Part shown: positions 32,387 through 41,350 of the stretch, one piece after another | How positions within the stretch are numbered: position 1 is the first letter of the stretch | Layout: each line of letters opens with the position of its first letter | Made by a program: the position numbers and the translations under genes | The notes under the pieces: model-generated | Databases searched by the model: none | Seen by the model: the letters and a program-made list of their open reading frames with translations, nothing else | Told to the model about the DNA's origin: nothing | Assembly: GCF_014385165.1 (NCBI RefSeq) | Contig: NZ_JACRTF010000001.1 | Span: 1,550,001 to 1,614,000, forward strand | From: Jilunia laotingensis | Lineage (GTDB): Bacteria; Bacteroidota; Bacteroidia; Bacteroidales; Bacteroidaceae | Reading direction: 5' to 3' | Length of the DNA stretch: 64,000 nt

Positions 32387-33439
32387 ATGATAAGACAGAC
32401 CTTGTTATTAGTGATTGTTGTTTTTATGCACTTCCATGCAAATGCACAAAAAAATTATTATGCGGAGGCTTTCTCGAAGTGTGAAAATATGCTTTCAGGA
32501 AAAAGCATACCCAATTTTCAAGAAGCTGTTTTTACGGTAGAAAATGCTTATCTCGACAACCAACTCGATAAGGTTGTGTTTGTTGATAATATAAATTTAT
32601 ACACGCAGATTTGTAAACAGATAATGAACTCCGGCAATATCGTTTATCCTGAGAAAGACAAGGATATTGCTGCCGGTCAATGTGCGGTTTTTCTTTTTAT
32701 GACTGATACTATTCCTATTGTTTCTGGTAACGACATAATTGGCAGTATTCCATTTACTTATAATTTTGAGGATTATGCCGGTAAAGAGGAGTGGTCGAGT
32801 ATGTTTGTATCGACTTTAATGCAAACAAATACGGGAAACTGCCATTCACTGCCTTATCTTTATAAAATAATAATGGATGAAATGGGCTATGAATGCCATT
32901 TAGCTTTGGCACCCAACCATATTTATATTAAAGTGCAGAACAAGAGAGTGGGTTGGTATAATATTGAATTGACATGCAGGGATTTTCCTACCGATGTCTG
33001 GTACGTTGCTTCAGGCTATATCCATACTGATGCGATCCGCAATGGGGTATACATGAAGGCGTTGTCGGACAAAGAATCCATCGCTCTTTGTCTTGTCGAT
33101 TTAGCACAGGGCTATCAAGCCAGGTTCGGAATGAAGGATGGCTCTTTTATCTTAAAATGTTGTGATACCGCTTTAACTCATTTTCCCAATTATATCAATG
33201 CTTTATTACTGAAGGCGGAAACGATCACGGCATTACATAAGCAAGCAGTTCCCGATTCTGATGAAAGCCAAGAACTATTTGCACAAATGAATGAGATCTA
33301 CACGATGATTCATAAATTAGGATACCGGAAAATGCCGCAGGCTATGTATTTGAACTGGTTGAGAAAGATGGGAACAGAGGATGTAGATAATAGAATGAAA
33401 TCAATAATGGTCAAAAAAGATGAAGTTCAGCAAAATTAA
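32387..33439 (+). CDS. Exported transglutaminase-like cysteine protein 1
   Basis: The 350-residue protein has a signal peptide (MIRQTLLLVIVVFMHFHANA) and no membrane segment. A papain/transglutaminase-type triad can be proposed from TGNCHSLPYLYKII (Cys152), LAPNHIYIKV (His178) and WYNIELT (Glu194 or Asn192). This is the spacing and context of transglutaminase-like proteins that gained protease or amidase activity. The C-terminal 120 residues look helical, TPR-like (KCCDTALTHFPNYINALLLK). It shares its basic plan with the next gene, whose ATG lies inside it (20-base overlap). Its 5' end is duplicated at 30702, showing that it belonged to the mini-RHS cassette before duplication. Function is unknown; processing of an exported partner or of peptidoglycan is possible. 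Confidence 0.6.
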   Translation: MIRQTLLLVIVVFMHFHANAQKNYYAEAFSKCENMLSGKSIPNFQEAVFTVENAYLDNQLDKVVFVDNINLYTQICKQIMNSGNIVYPEKDKDIAAGQCAVFLFMTDTIPIVSGNDIIGSIPFTYNFEDYAGKEEWSSMFVSTLMQTNTGNCHSLPYLYKIIMDEMGYECHLALAPNHIYIKVQNKRVGWYNIELTCRDFPTDVWYVASGYIHTDAIRNGVYMKALSDKESIALCLVDLAQGYQARFGMKDGSFILKCCDTALTHFPNYINALLLKAETITALHKQAVPDSDESQELFAQMNEIYTMIHKLGYRKMPQAMYLNWLRKMGTEDVDNRMKSIMVKKDEVQQN

Positions 33440-34784
33440 ATCTTTTATCAGGGTGCTTCTTTTATTCTTTTCGGTAGGTATATCATCACAAACTTTACCG
33501 GAAGTTAAACCTAAGTCCGGTTTAGTCCCTCAAATTCCGTTGTATCCATATGGTCGGCAACAGAGCAATCCGCACGACCGGCAATCAGCCAGTCCCTACA
33601 ACAACGGGCAGCATAATCCCTATAGACTTAATGAATTATCGGATATTCAAAAGAGAAATGCCGCTATGATCTATGAAGACATGAGGCACTATCAGCGAAT
33701 CCAAATGGAAATGCAGCGGCAATCGAACATAAGAATGCTTATTGAACGAAGTTTTCCTTCTCAAGCTGATATTCATAACACATCTGCTTATCAGCATGCT
33801 TTTAATGAAATTGAAGGCATGCTGAAAGGGGAACAGCCTATGAACCTAGGTAGAGTTGTGTTTCTTGTAGAAAACGCATACTATGAAGACTCATTGATTT
33901 ATGATGCCTATCGAAAAGCTATTCAGGCAAAAGCACAACTTTGCAATGACAAAATCAAAGAAGGGAAATATGATAGAAATAATAATGTAGTTAAGAACAT
34001 GATGCTTTTCAGCATTTTAACCGATACAATGAAGATAAGAACCGGAGGAAGAACTTTGATAAATTATCCCCTTAAATATGATTTGGATGATTACCAATCA
34101 AGAATTAGCTTTGACAGCCATTTTGTAACCAAGCTAATGAGAACTGGGGTCGGTCAATGTCAGTCAATGCCTTTATACTATTTGGTTTTGGCTGAAGAAT
34201 TAGGGGCAGAGGCTTATTGGTCGACTTCTCCAAAACATAGTTTTGTGAAAATTAAAGATGAAAATGAGGCATGGTATAATTTAGAACTGACTTGTGGTGC
34301 AGTCCTTACAGATGCTCATTATATGAATAGCAGTTACATTAAAGTAGAGGCGTTGCAAAGCCGAACTTATTTGGAACCATTGGATAAGGTTAATACCATA
34401 GCACGAATGTTAATAGAATTAGCCGCAGGATATTATGATAAATATGGGATGGATGATTTCTATTTGAAATGTGCAAATACGGCTGCTCAATATCTCGCGA
34501 ATGATCTGGATGCATTATTATGCAAGGCGGCCTACGAAACTCGGTTGACATTGATATTAGCAAACTTATTACAAGCCTCTAATCCGGAAGCATTGAAAGC
34601 AAAATCTCCTGAAGCCTACAAACACTTTGAGGCAATGCACGATCTATACAAACAGATAGATGATTTAGGTTACGAAGAATTACAGGAGGGAGTCTATGCG
34701 CAGTGGTTGAGGCATATAGCCAAATTGAAGGAAGAATCAGAGAAACGAGATAAATCAATCTTTTTACCCCTGCCCCGAGATTAA
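33420..34784 (+). CDS. Exported transglutaminase-like cysteine protein 2
   Basis: This 454-residue paralogue overlaps the previous gene by 20 bases (ATG at 33420). After a signal peptide (ending VGISSQ) it has an extra Pro/Gln/Asn-rich segment of about 70 residues (PYGRQQSNPHDRQSASPYNN) and a Met/Gln-rich helix not found in protein 1. The common core follows: GVGQCQSMPLYYLVL (Cys247), TSPKHSFVKI (His273) and WYNLELTCGAVLTDAHY (Glu289), then helical repeats (LKCANTAAQYLANDLDALLCK). The two overlapping genes are probably translated together and may act as a pair. The low-complexity N-terminal segment could be a surface or partner-binding linker. No named family is recognised beyond the transglutaminase-like motif. 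Confidence 0.6.
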   Translation: MKFSKIKSFIRVLLLFFSVGISSQTLPEVKPKSGLVPQIPLYPYGRQQSNPHDRQSASPYNNGQHNPYRLNELSDIQKRNAAMIYEDMRHYQRIQMEMQRQSNIRMLIERSFPSQADIHNTSAYQHAFNEIEGMLKGEQPMNLGRVVFLVENAYYEDSLIYDAYRKAIQAKAQLCNDKIKEGKYDRNNNVVKNMMLFSILTDTMKIRTGGRTLINYPLKYDLDDYQSRISFDSHFVTKLMRTGVGQCQSMPLYYLVLAEELGAEAYWSTSPKHSFVKIKDENEAWYNLELTCGAVLTDAHYMNSSYIKVEALQSRTYLEPLDKVNTIARMLIELAAGYYDKYGMDDFYLKCANTAAQYLANDLDALLCKAAYETRLTLILANLLQASNPEALKAKSPEAYKHFEAMHDLYKQIDDLGYEELQEGVYAQWLRHIAKLKEESEKRDKSIFLPLPRD

Positions 34785-35077
34785 AGAGTATGTAATTCCT
34801 TTTACGAATTATTGTGTGAATATGCATTAGAAGAAATATTTGAAATGAATTGAAGCAGATGTAATTTGTAAGCTAAAATGTCGAAAGAAATAATTGCGAA
34901 ATACGGTCTTTAATAAAAAACTTTTAATTGTAAAGTCTGAAATGATGGAATGATATTTTTAATAAAATTACGTTTGCCAGTAAGGCTAAGAATGTTTTTT
35001 ATAGGAGGATTCTAATAAATGTAATTTTGAGTGGCAGGAGAAAAACCTTAAAAATATAAGTCAATAAAAGAATTGAT
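34785..35077. other. AT-rich stretch with no recognisable gene
   Basis: This is the first part of a 1067-base zone (34785-35851) without an intact gene. All six frames are broken here, and I see no hairpin with a T tract after the stop at 34784. It looks like decayed sequence; the pseudogenes that follow are listed separately. The last part (35670-35851) contains the inverted repeat ACGTTTAATAAACGT shortly before the next gene, and nothing else clear. Confidence 0.4.
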
Positions 35078-35336
35078 ATGTATAAACTAATTATTGTTTT
35101 CCTTATTGCATTCAGTGGAGCCTTGAAAATATCCGATCTTATTTGGGGATTCCCTAGAAGGTTGGGAAGTGGAAAAGAGAATTCTTAATATTGAATATGA
35201 ACGTGTTAGAATGTTTGTTGATATAGATTCAGTGAATCCGGCTGCAAAGTATTTGACTTTATTTTTCATGATAAAAATAACTTATTATACTCCACTTATT
35301 AATATTGAGGGGGGTGCTACTTGGCTACCTTTTTGA
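35078..35336 (+). pseudogene. Decayed small exported protein gene (frameshift)
   Basis: ATG 35078 opens a signal-peptide-like start (MYKLIIVFLIAFSGALK) that ends early in frame 1 after GKENS. The +1 frame from about 35150 continues sensibly (EGWEVEKRILNIEYERVRMF then VDIDSVNPAAKYL) to a TGA at 35334-35336. One base lost around 35145-35155 would join them. A further frameshift near 35263 is possible. The product is unrecognised; by location it may be a former immunity or exported accessory protein. Confidence 0.5.
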
Positions 35337-35352
35337 GAAAATTAAAGTAGAA

Positions 35353-35669
35353 ATGAAAGATTATGAACTATAATACAGAGTTAGTACTTAATAAATCTTA
35401 TGGAGATTTCAGAAGGTTTTTTTGAGACATATGATAGTGATTTTGTCATGGAATCATTTTTAAATGAAATGGACAAATATGCTATTGTTATTCATGAATG
35501 GTGTAAGAAACATTGCTTGAAGGTAAAAACAAAAATTATATCTGAGGCTAAAATATCTTTAACACCATCATTCTCCTTGAGTAGCCAAATGATCAAATTC
35601 CTAAATAAAACAGATTCTGAAATTGATTTTGAACTGTCTATTTTGACGGAAAAAGAATATGAAAGATAG
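35353..35669 (+). pseudogene. Decayed small cytosolic protein gene, possibly an immunity gene (two frameshifts)
   Basis: The open frame 35400-35669 alone would give 89 residues starting MEISEGFFETYDSDF. A longer ancestral protein can be read as MKDYEL (from ATG 35353), then YNTELVLNKSYGDFRRFF in the next frame, then ETYDSDFVMESFLNEMDKYA in the frame of the surviving ORF. This needs one missing base near 35368 and one extra T in the 7-T run at 35417-35423. The C-terminal part (CLKVKTKII..., FELSILTEKEYER) looks like a small alpha/beta immunity-type protein, but no family is assigned. It could still be translated from 35400. Confidence 0.5.
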
Positions 35670-35851
35670 CCTTTGAAGTATAAATAATTGAATGTAAAAT
35701 TTGGATAAATAGAATTGTTATGAAGCTTATTTTTGTTGTTATGTTATTAAACAGAGACTTTTAGGATTGATTGTCAGTTATTTTTTGTTTCTTCGCTTAA
35801 AGAATATGAAAATTACGTTTAATAAACGTCACAAATCAAAAAGTCAGGCTT

Positions 35852-37018
35852 ATGAAACCACTACTTCTCTTCTTGTTCGCGTCTGTACTCTCTCTTGGGC
35901 TGTCCTCCCAGATTACCTTGAATAGTTTGTGTAACCTTCCCCGTTCGGGCGACCGCCTTGTCAAACAGCAAGTTGACTATAAGGCTCCCGGTGGTAAGGG
36001 AGTGGGGGTTGTCTGGGATTTCAGCGATCAAACCCCGTTGAACGACCATTACGAGTTGAATTACCGTTCCTTGGACGTACATTCTGATACCCTTGTCGGT
36101 ACTGAACACCGCACGATGTACTATTATTATCTGCGTGGCGATTCCCTCTATTCCCTGGGTTATGAGAATCCCACTACCCTGATCACTTACCGCAAACCTG
36201 AAACCCTGCTCGTTTTCCCTTTCACTTACGGTCGTACGTTCACCGATTATTTTGAAGGGACTGGCAGTTATTGTGACCAGCTCGACATCCACGTACAGGG
36301 TAAGTCTCAGGTCACCGCGGATGCCTCCGGGATGCTTGTCCTTCCGGGGGGCGACACGTTGAGGCATGTTTTGCGCGTGCATCATCGCAAATGCATGGTC
36401 GAAAGTATGGAACCTTTCACCCCGGGTTCCTCCTTGCGCGCGGACACCCTCCCTCTCATCCTGAACCGCGACAGCATCGACTGGTACCTTGCCAATGACT
36501 CCTCCTCTTTGCAGGTGGACACTTGGCGTTGGTATGCGGATGGCTACCGCTATCCCATCTTCGAGTCCGTCTCCGGCTCTATTTGCTGCCTTGGAAAAGC
36601 ATCCCCCTATTTTGCCACCTCCTTCTACTATCCTCCTCACGAACAATACTACGCGCTGGACGAGGATTCCGACAACCGGGAGAGACGTGACGGCTTCGTT
36701 GAAAAAGAATATTCCGTCTCCAACGGCAACGGTGAAGACGGTGATGGCAGGGGCTATTCCGATGAGCGTATCAGTTATGGCATCAGCATCGATACTCAGG
36801 GCGAGCTGAAGATCGATTATCTCCTCAACGAATCCGCAGATGTGCTGATCGGGCTTTATGACTTGCAGGGTCGTCAGCTGAGTGATGTCCGTAGGCAGGA
36901 AAGTCCCGCTGGTCGTTATACCGAAACGCTTTCTCTGGTTGATTTTCCGGACGGTGAATACCTTCTCCGTCTGGTTGTTGGCGGAAAGACTTACGGTGAG
37001 AAAGTCCTGAAGCGGTAG
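35852..37018 (+). CDS. Exported protein preceding the RHS gene, with C-terminal sorting-like tail
   Basis: The 388-residue protein has a signal peptide (MKPLLLFLFASVLSLGLSSQ) and a beta-rich body with many Tyr and Asp residues (YRSLDVHSDTLVGTEHRTMY, LRGDSLYSLGYENP). The last 80 residues (ELKIDYLLNESADVLIGLYD, LQGRQLSD, DFPDGEYLLRLVVGG, ending EKVLKR) form a Por-type C-terminal sorting-like domain. A gene of this kind directly before an RHS/DUF6443-type gene recurs in Bacteroidales as far as I know, so it may be part of the RHS export or surface complex. Its GC-rich codons match the RHS body (37073 onward) and contrast with the AT-rich cassettes on both sides. The function is unknown. Confidence 0.7.
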   Translation: MKPLLLFLFASVLSLGLSSQITLNSLCNLPRSGDRLVKQQVDYKAPGGKGVGVVWDFSDQTPLNDHYELNYRSLDVHSDTLVGTEHRTMYYYYLRGDSLYSLGYENPTTLITYRKPETLLVFPFTYGRTFTDYFEGTGSYCDQLDIHVQGKSQVTADASGMLVLPGGDTLRHVLRVHHRKCMVESMEPFTPGSSLRADTLPLILNRDSIDWYLANDSSSLQVDTWRWYADGYRYPIFESVSGSICCLGKASPYFATSFYYPPHEQYYALDEDSDNRERRDGFVEKEYSVSNGNGEDGDGRGYSDERISYGISIDTQGELKIDYLLNESADVLIGLYDLQGRQLSDVRRQESPAGRYTETLSLVDFPDGEYLLRLVVGGKTYGEKVLKR

Positions 37019-37072
37019 TCTTTAAGAATACCATATTATAATCCTGTTTTGAATCTTAAAAGCAGAAACACA

Positions 37073-40000
37073 ATGAAAAGGCTTTATTTCATCATTTCAT
37101 TACTATTTGTGATTAATTCCCTCTTTTCACAGGAGAGCAGCCAGAATTATGTCCTTACCCGCACTTTTCTCAACGAGTCCGGAACTAAATATATTGATAA
37201 CATCCAGTACTTTGACGGTCTTGGTCGCCCTATCCAGACCGTTCAGAAAGGTGTGACCCCCAACCGTTCGAATCTTGTCACCTTGCAGGAATATGATGGT
37301 TTCGGCCGTGCGACCAAGAGCTGGCTTCCCCATGTCAGTACCTCCTCCTACCTCGATCCCGTTTCTTTCAAGAGCGCTGTTCCCGGTACTTACAATGGCG
37401 ACAGCCGTCCTTATGACGAGACGGTCTATGAGGACTCCCCTTTGAACCGCGTGGTTAAACAATACGGCCCCGGGGCATCTTGGGGGACACATCCTGTTTC
37501 CACCTCTTATTTGACGAACGATGATAGTAAAGAGCTTGTCTGTAAATACTATTATGTTACTTCGACTGACAGTCTGGCACAGGACAAAGTTTACCCTGCG
37601 CGGGAATTGTATGTTGCAAAATCCACCGATGAGGACGGAAATGTCTCTTACCTCTTCACGGACAAGTTGGGCCGCCAGCTTCTTAGCCGGCAAATGTTGA
37701 ATGCCACTCCGTATGATACTTATTATGTCTACGATGATTTCGACAATTTGCGTTTTGTCCTCCCTCCCGGCTATCAAGATACGGACAGCCTCTCCCTTTT
37801 TGCATACCAATATAAGTACGATGAATACGGGCGTTGCATCGAGAAAACACTTCCCGGCTGCGAGGTCGTAAAATATGTTTATGACAAGGCTGACAACCTC
37901 ATCTTTTCCCAGGACGGTGTTCAACGCAAGAAGGGCGAATGGACCTTCTACCTTTACGATCTTTTCCATCGCCTTGTGATGCGTGGCATCTGTACCAATA
38001 CGAACACCTCTTTGGTAAAAAGCCAGATTGTCAAGACCCAACTGGCAAGAAATTCCTCCACCCGCATGATCCTTGCAGCGGGAATAGGTGATACGGGCTA
38101 TTCCTCTTCTTTTGGAATATCCTCACCCGTCCTTCACACAGTGAACTATTATGACGACTATACTTTCCTGAACCTCAGTGGCTTTTCCGGCAAGGAAGGC
38201 GGCAGTGTGAATGCCAAGGGGCTGTTGACAGGCAATATCACTTTTGATCTGGATGGTTATACAAGCTACTGTACGGTCAGCCATTATGACACTCATGGTC
38301 GGGTCACGAAAGTAATCAGTGACAATGCCATGCGAGGCACGGAGACCACTACGACATCTTATACCTTTACAGGCAAACCGCTTGTCGTGGAATATAGCCA
38401 TGTCGCCCGGAGCGTCAGCCCCCCCTTATTCTCCCATATTGAAACCTATCGTTACACTTATGACCATGCGGAACGTTTGACCAAAGTAACGCACCAATTG
38501 GATGAAGACCCTTCGGTCGTATTATCCGAAAACGCCTATGACGAGTTAGGCCGTTTGCAATCAAAAAGATTCCATGGGAATTCGAACCTTACAACCAATT
38601 ACAGTTACAACATTCGCAATTGGGTGACAAAAATTTCAGGCAATTCCTTTAAGCAGTCCCTCTACTACGATAGCAATGACGGTGGCTCCCCGGCCTGTTT
38701 CAACGGTAATGTCAGCGTGATGGAATGGCGTGTGGGTACTACCGCGTCTCAAAGATATGATTTCTCTTACGATGCCCTGAATCGCCTGCTTTCGGCTGAC
38801 TATTCCAGTTTTCAATTGGCTGTTACTGGAAATTTCCCCAACTTCAGCGAGCGCGTTCTTGAATATGACAAGCAAGGTAACATCCGCCGTCTTCAACGAT
38901 ATGGCAAAGATTCACATTTCAGTTCAATTCAGGGGCCCCCTAAGTATACTTACCCGCGTGTTGATGATTTAACATTGAATTATCGGGGTAACCAGTTGAT
39001 AAATGTCAGTGATGCGGGTATTGATCCTTTGGCGAGCGGCAGTTTCAACTATATTGATCTTCATGACGACGGCTCTGATGATTTTGCTTATGATGCCAAT
39101 GGCAATCTGACGAAAGACTTGGACAAGGACATCAATTCCATCTCCTATAATTGCCTCAACCTGCCGGAAGAGATATCATTTACTGACAATGGCAATCCCC
39201 GCAGCATTTCTTACAGTTATGATGCCAATGGTCTTAAACTGAGTGCCGAACATGTGATTACAGATTTTACACTCACGCCTATGTCTTCCTTGTCGGTTCA
39301 AGGAAACATGAGTACGAGTTCACCTACACGGCACTTTATTAAAACTTTTTATGGTGGAAATGTAATTTATAAGAGCAATAACACGATTTATGGTGACAAA
39401 TGGAGTTCGCCTAAGACCAGGATCGAGCGTATTTTAACAGAAGAGGGCTATATCACGTTGGATGGTGAAGACCATGAATATCATTATTACCTGAAAGACC
39501 ATTTGGGCAATATCCGCGTTGTCATGAATCAAGATGGAGAGACTATTGAGCAGTCGAACAACTATTATCCATTCGGTGGTATCTTTGAAAGTACCGGAGA
39601 TGGTGAACAACCATACAAATTCGGTGGTAAAGAGTTCGATCCTATGCATGGATTGAATTGGTGTGATTTCGGAAACAGGTACTTAAGAAATGACGGGCCC
39701 GGCTGGATGAGCATTGATCCGTTATGTGAAAAGTATTATTCGATTAGTCCGTATGTATATTGTAATAATAATCCTGTGAATTGTATTGATCCTGATGGGA
39801 GAGATTGGTATCAAAACAATACGACTGGAGCTTACTACTGGCAGGAAGGGCATGAACCAATTGATGGATATACATATATTGGTCCTGAAGTTTCTATACA
39901 ATTGGGACAGAATTCTTATTTTAATGCCTATCAAAATGCTGGTGTAGTAGCAAATAAAGCTGTAAGTGCCTTTGATTTAATATATTCCAGTGGAAAACTA

Positions 40001-40474
40001 CAAAATCAGTTTTTGGGTAAAGATAGTCCTTTATCAGAGAATTCTAAATCTGAATTATTCAATGGTTTAGTTAATCGGGAAGTGAATGAATTAGGATTAG
40101 AATTAGGACAAAGATTACTGTATGCTGAAGCTATTTTAAGTGGTATTGGAAGTGTTGGCTCAATTGGAAGATTAGGGAACTTGCTATTTAAAAATATGAC
40201 TAAGGGAGGAAAGACTGCTTTTTTTAAGGGTGCAAAATATTCTAATAAGGTTGTTAGCCAAATGAAAAAAGCGGATGATATAGTTCATAGTTTTCCTAAA
40301 AGCGTAGATGGATATGCTACTAAATTTGGTCAATGGAGTATAAAAATAGGTGCTGACGGAAAAGTTTACCAGTGGTTGGAAATGCCAGGCAGCTATGGAG
40401 GTAAAACAGGTGTGTTTGAATATATTAAGGATGCCAACGGAATAATTAATCATAGATATTTTAAAATACCATAA
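37073..40474 (+). CDS. RHS/YD-repeat polymorphic toxin with DUF6443-type N-terminus
   Basis: ATG 37073 is preferred over 37049 because it begins a signal peptide (MKRLYFIISLLFVINSLFSQ). The 1133-residue protein has an N-terminal DUF6443-like domain (YVLTRTFLNESG, QYFDGLGRPIQTVQKG). A shell of YD repeats follows (YDGFGR, YDEYGRCIEK, YDELGRLQSKR, YDKQGNIRRL, YDANGNLTKDL), then the RHS core around 803-905 (YYLKDHLGNIRVVM, YYPFGG, MSIDPLCEKYYSISPYVYC, IDPDGRDW). The tail is about 225 residues and AT-rich, ending in a module SNKVVSQMKKADDIVHSFPK, FGQWSIKIGADGKV, PGSYGGKTGVFEYIKD, NHRYF. That module resembles ribonuclease-type toxin tips (BECR-like fold) of polymorphic toxins; the exact family is uncertain. 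An immunity gene follows after 3 bases. Confidence 0.88.
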   Translation: MKRLYFIISLLFVINSLFSQESSQNYVLTRTFLNESGTKYIDNIQYFDGLGRPIQTVQKGVTPNRSNLVTLQEYDGFGRATKSWLPHVSTSSYLDPVSFKSAVPGTYNGDSRPYDETVYEDSPLNRVVKQYGPGASWGTHPVSTSYLTNDDSKELVCKYYYVTSTDSLAQDKVYPARELYVAKSTDEDGNVSYLFTDKLGRQLLSRQMLNATPYDTYYVYDDFDNLRFVLPPGYQDTDSLSLFAYQYKYDEYGRCIEKTLPGCEVVKYVYDKADNLIFSQDGVQRKKGEWTFYLYDLFHRLVMRGICTNTNTSLVKSQIVKTQLARNSSTRMILAAGIGDTGYSSSFGISSPVLHTVNYYDDYTFLNLSGFSGKEGGSVNAKGLLTGNITFDLDGYTSYCTVSHYDTHGRVTKVISDNAMRGTETTTTSYTFTGKPLVVEYSHVARSVSPPLFSHIETYRYTYDHAERLTKVTHQLDEDPSVVLSENAYDELGRLQSKRFHGNSNLTTNYSYNIRNWVTKISGNSFKQSLYYDSNDGGSPACFNGNVSVMEWRVGTTASQRYDFSYDALNRLLSADYSSFQLAVTGNFPNFSERVLEYDKQGNIRRLQRYGKDSHFSSIQGPPKYTYPRVDDLTLNYRGNQLINVSDAGIDPLASGSFNYIDLHDDGSDDFAYDANGNLTKDLDKDINSISYNCLNLPEEISFTDNGNPRSISYSYDANGLKLSAEHVITDFTLTPMSSLSVQGNMSTSSPTRHFIKTFYGGNVIYKSNNTIYGDKWSSPKTRIERILTEEGYITLDGEDHEYHYYLKDHLGNIRVVMNQDGETIEQSNNYYPFGGIFESTGDGEQPYKFGGKEFDPMHGLNWCDFGNRYLRNDGPGWMSIDPLCEKYYSISPYVYCNNNPVNCIDPDGRDWYQNNTTGAYYWQEGHEPIDGYTYIGPEVSIQLGQNSYFNAYQNAGVVANKAVSAFDLIYSSGKLQNQFLGKDSPLSENSKSELFNGLVNREVNELGLELGQRLLYAEAILSGIGSVGSIGRLGNLLFKNMTKGGKTAFFKGAKYSNKVVSQMKKADDIVHSFPKSVDGYATKFGQWSIKIGADGKVYQWLEMPGSYGGKTGVFEYIKDANGIINHRYFKIP

Positions 40475-40477
40475 ATT

Positions 40478-40858
40478 ATGAAATCACTGTTAAGTTATTT
40501 GGATTTTCCTTTAGAAGATGGAAAACCTTTGTCGGAAATAAATCCGGGGAGTGATGATATTGCATTAACAATAAAAGATGTTTTGCACGTATTGAATATA
40601 TTAAATAAAAATCAGGTTGCTATTTTGGGAGGTGAAATATTTTCCGAAAAAGAAAATGGTAAACTTGTATATGCTTACCAGTTCTGGGGAGATGGGCAAG
40701 AATTCCATTGCTTGGATTGGTATTGTGATAAAACTGATTATGAAACTCAAGAAGATTATGTCAAACGAAGTTATGATATTGCTAAAGATAGCATTAAAAT
40801 TGCAAATGACGTCGCCAAACGTTTAGGCAAAAGATGCTATGTAGCTATCTATATATAG
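40478..40858 (+). CDS. Probable immunity protein for the RHS toxin (Imm40-like)
   Basis: This 126-residue cytosolic protein starts 3 bases after the RHS stop, the standard place for cognate immunity. It has no signal peptide, which suits a nuclease acting in the cytosol. Visible features: ALTIKDVLHVLNILNKNQVA, a beta-strand ILGGEIFSE, YAYQFWGDG, FHCLDWYCD and a C-terminal helix followed by CYVAIYI. The pattern of 'helix, VLGGE-strand, ..., W-Y' recalls the Imm40 family of polymorphic-toxin immunity proteins. I hold that family name loosely, while the immunity role itself is well supported by context. Confidence 0.7.
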   Translation: MKSLLSYLDFPLEDGKPLSEINPGSDDIALTIKDVLHVLNILNKNQVAILGGEIFSEKENGKLVYAYQFWGDGQEFHCLDWYCDKTDYETQEDYVKRSYDIAKDSIKIANDVAKRLGKRCYVAIYI

Positions 40859-40907
40859 ATTAGCACATTTTTATTAGCGAGAGAAACTATTGAAAAAGTT
40901 GTAGGGA

Positions 40908-41312
40908 ATGTATTCGCTTTGGGAATTGGAAGAATTCATGAAATTAAATAAAACCAGAAAGTTAAATCCGCAGGAGGAGAAGCTTTTAGAAGAATTGATA
41001 GTGCGGTCAAATAAAAATATTCTTTCTACTTGGAAGAGTGATTTGATAGTTTCTTCTTTAGATGATGGAGGAATGGGAAGTTTAGCATTATTTCCTGGTA
41101 ATACGATTAATGAAGATCGTCATTTTGGTTCGCAAGTAAGTGAATGTCAATTTAGAGATGTTGATGGAGTGTTGGTAATAGCTTCCTTATATTTAGATAA
41201 AGATGATAAACTTTTCGAAATGAATATTTGGAAAGTTGATTTCAGTAAGCTGATAAAGATTCCATCACATTTTGAAAATGTTAGTTTTGAGAATTCTAAC
41301 ATACTTAATTGA
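40908..41312 (+). CDS. Small protein, possible second immunity protein (DUF6984-like)
   Basis: The frame gives up to 134 residues; an alternative start at ATG 40938, preceded by GGAAG, gives 124 residues beginning MKLNKTRKLNPQEEKLLEEL. The N-terminal pattern (RKLNPQEEKLLEELI), then DGGMGSLALFP, and a strand-rich end (GVLVIASLYLDKDDKLFEMN, IWKVDFSKLI) recall the DUF6984 proteins seen beside RHS toxins in Bacteroidetes. No toxin precedes it directly, so it may be an orphan immunity gene left from an earlier tip. It is AT-rich like the toxin tail. Confidence 0.55.
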   Translation: MYSLWELEEFMKLNKTRKLNPQEEKLLEELIVRSNKNILSTWKSDLIVSSLDDGGMGSLALFPGNTINEDRHFGSQVSECQFRDVDGVLVIASLYLDKDDKLFEMNIWKVDFSKLIKIPSHFENVSFENSNILN

Positions 41313-41350
41313 AATAGTTGTGATTAATAGAAGAAGGATATAAAATAATT

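Noticed and set aside
35861..36646. Minus-strand open frame of 261 codons opposite the exported protein before the RHS gene
   Set aside because: Shadow of a GC-rich coding region; the plus-strand protein has a clear signal peptide and sorting tail.
37127..38041. Minus-strand open frame of 304 codons opposite the RHS gene body
   Set aside because: It lies wholly within the RHS coding sequence, is the mirror of its codon bias and resembles no protein.
40908..41312. 3' remnant of a second toxin tip
   Set aside because: It has a complete small-protein appearance with its own start and ribosome-binding site and no RHS core sequence before it; an immunity-like gene is more likely.
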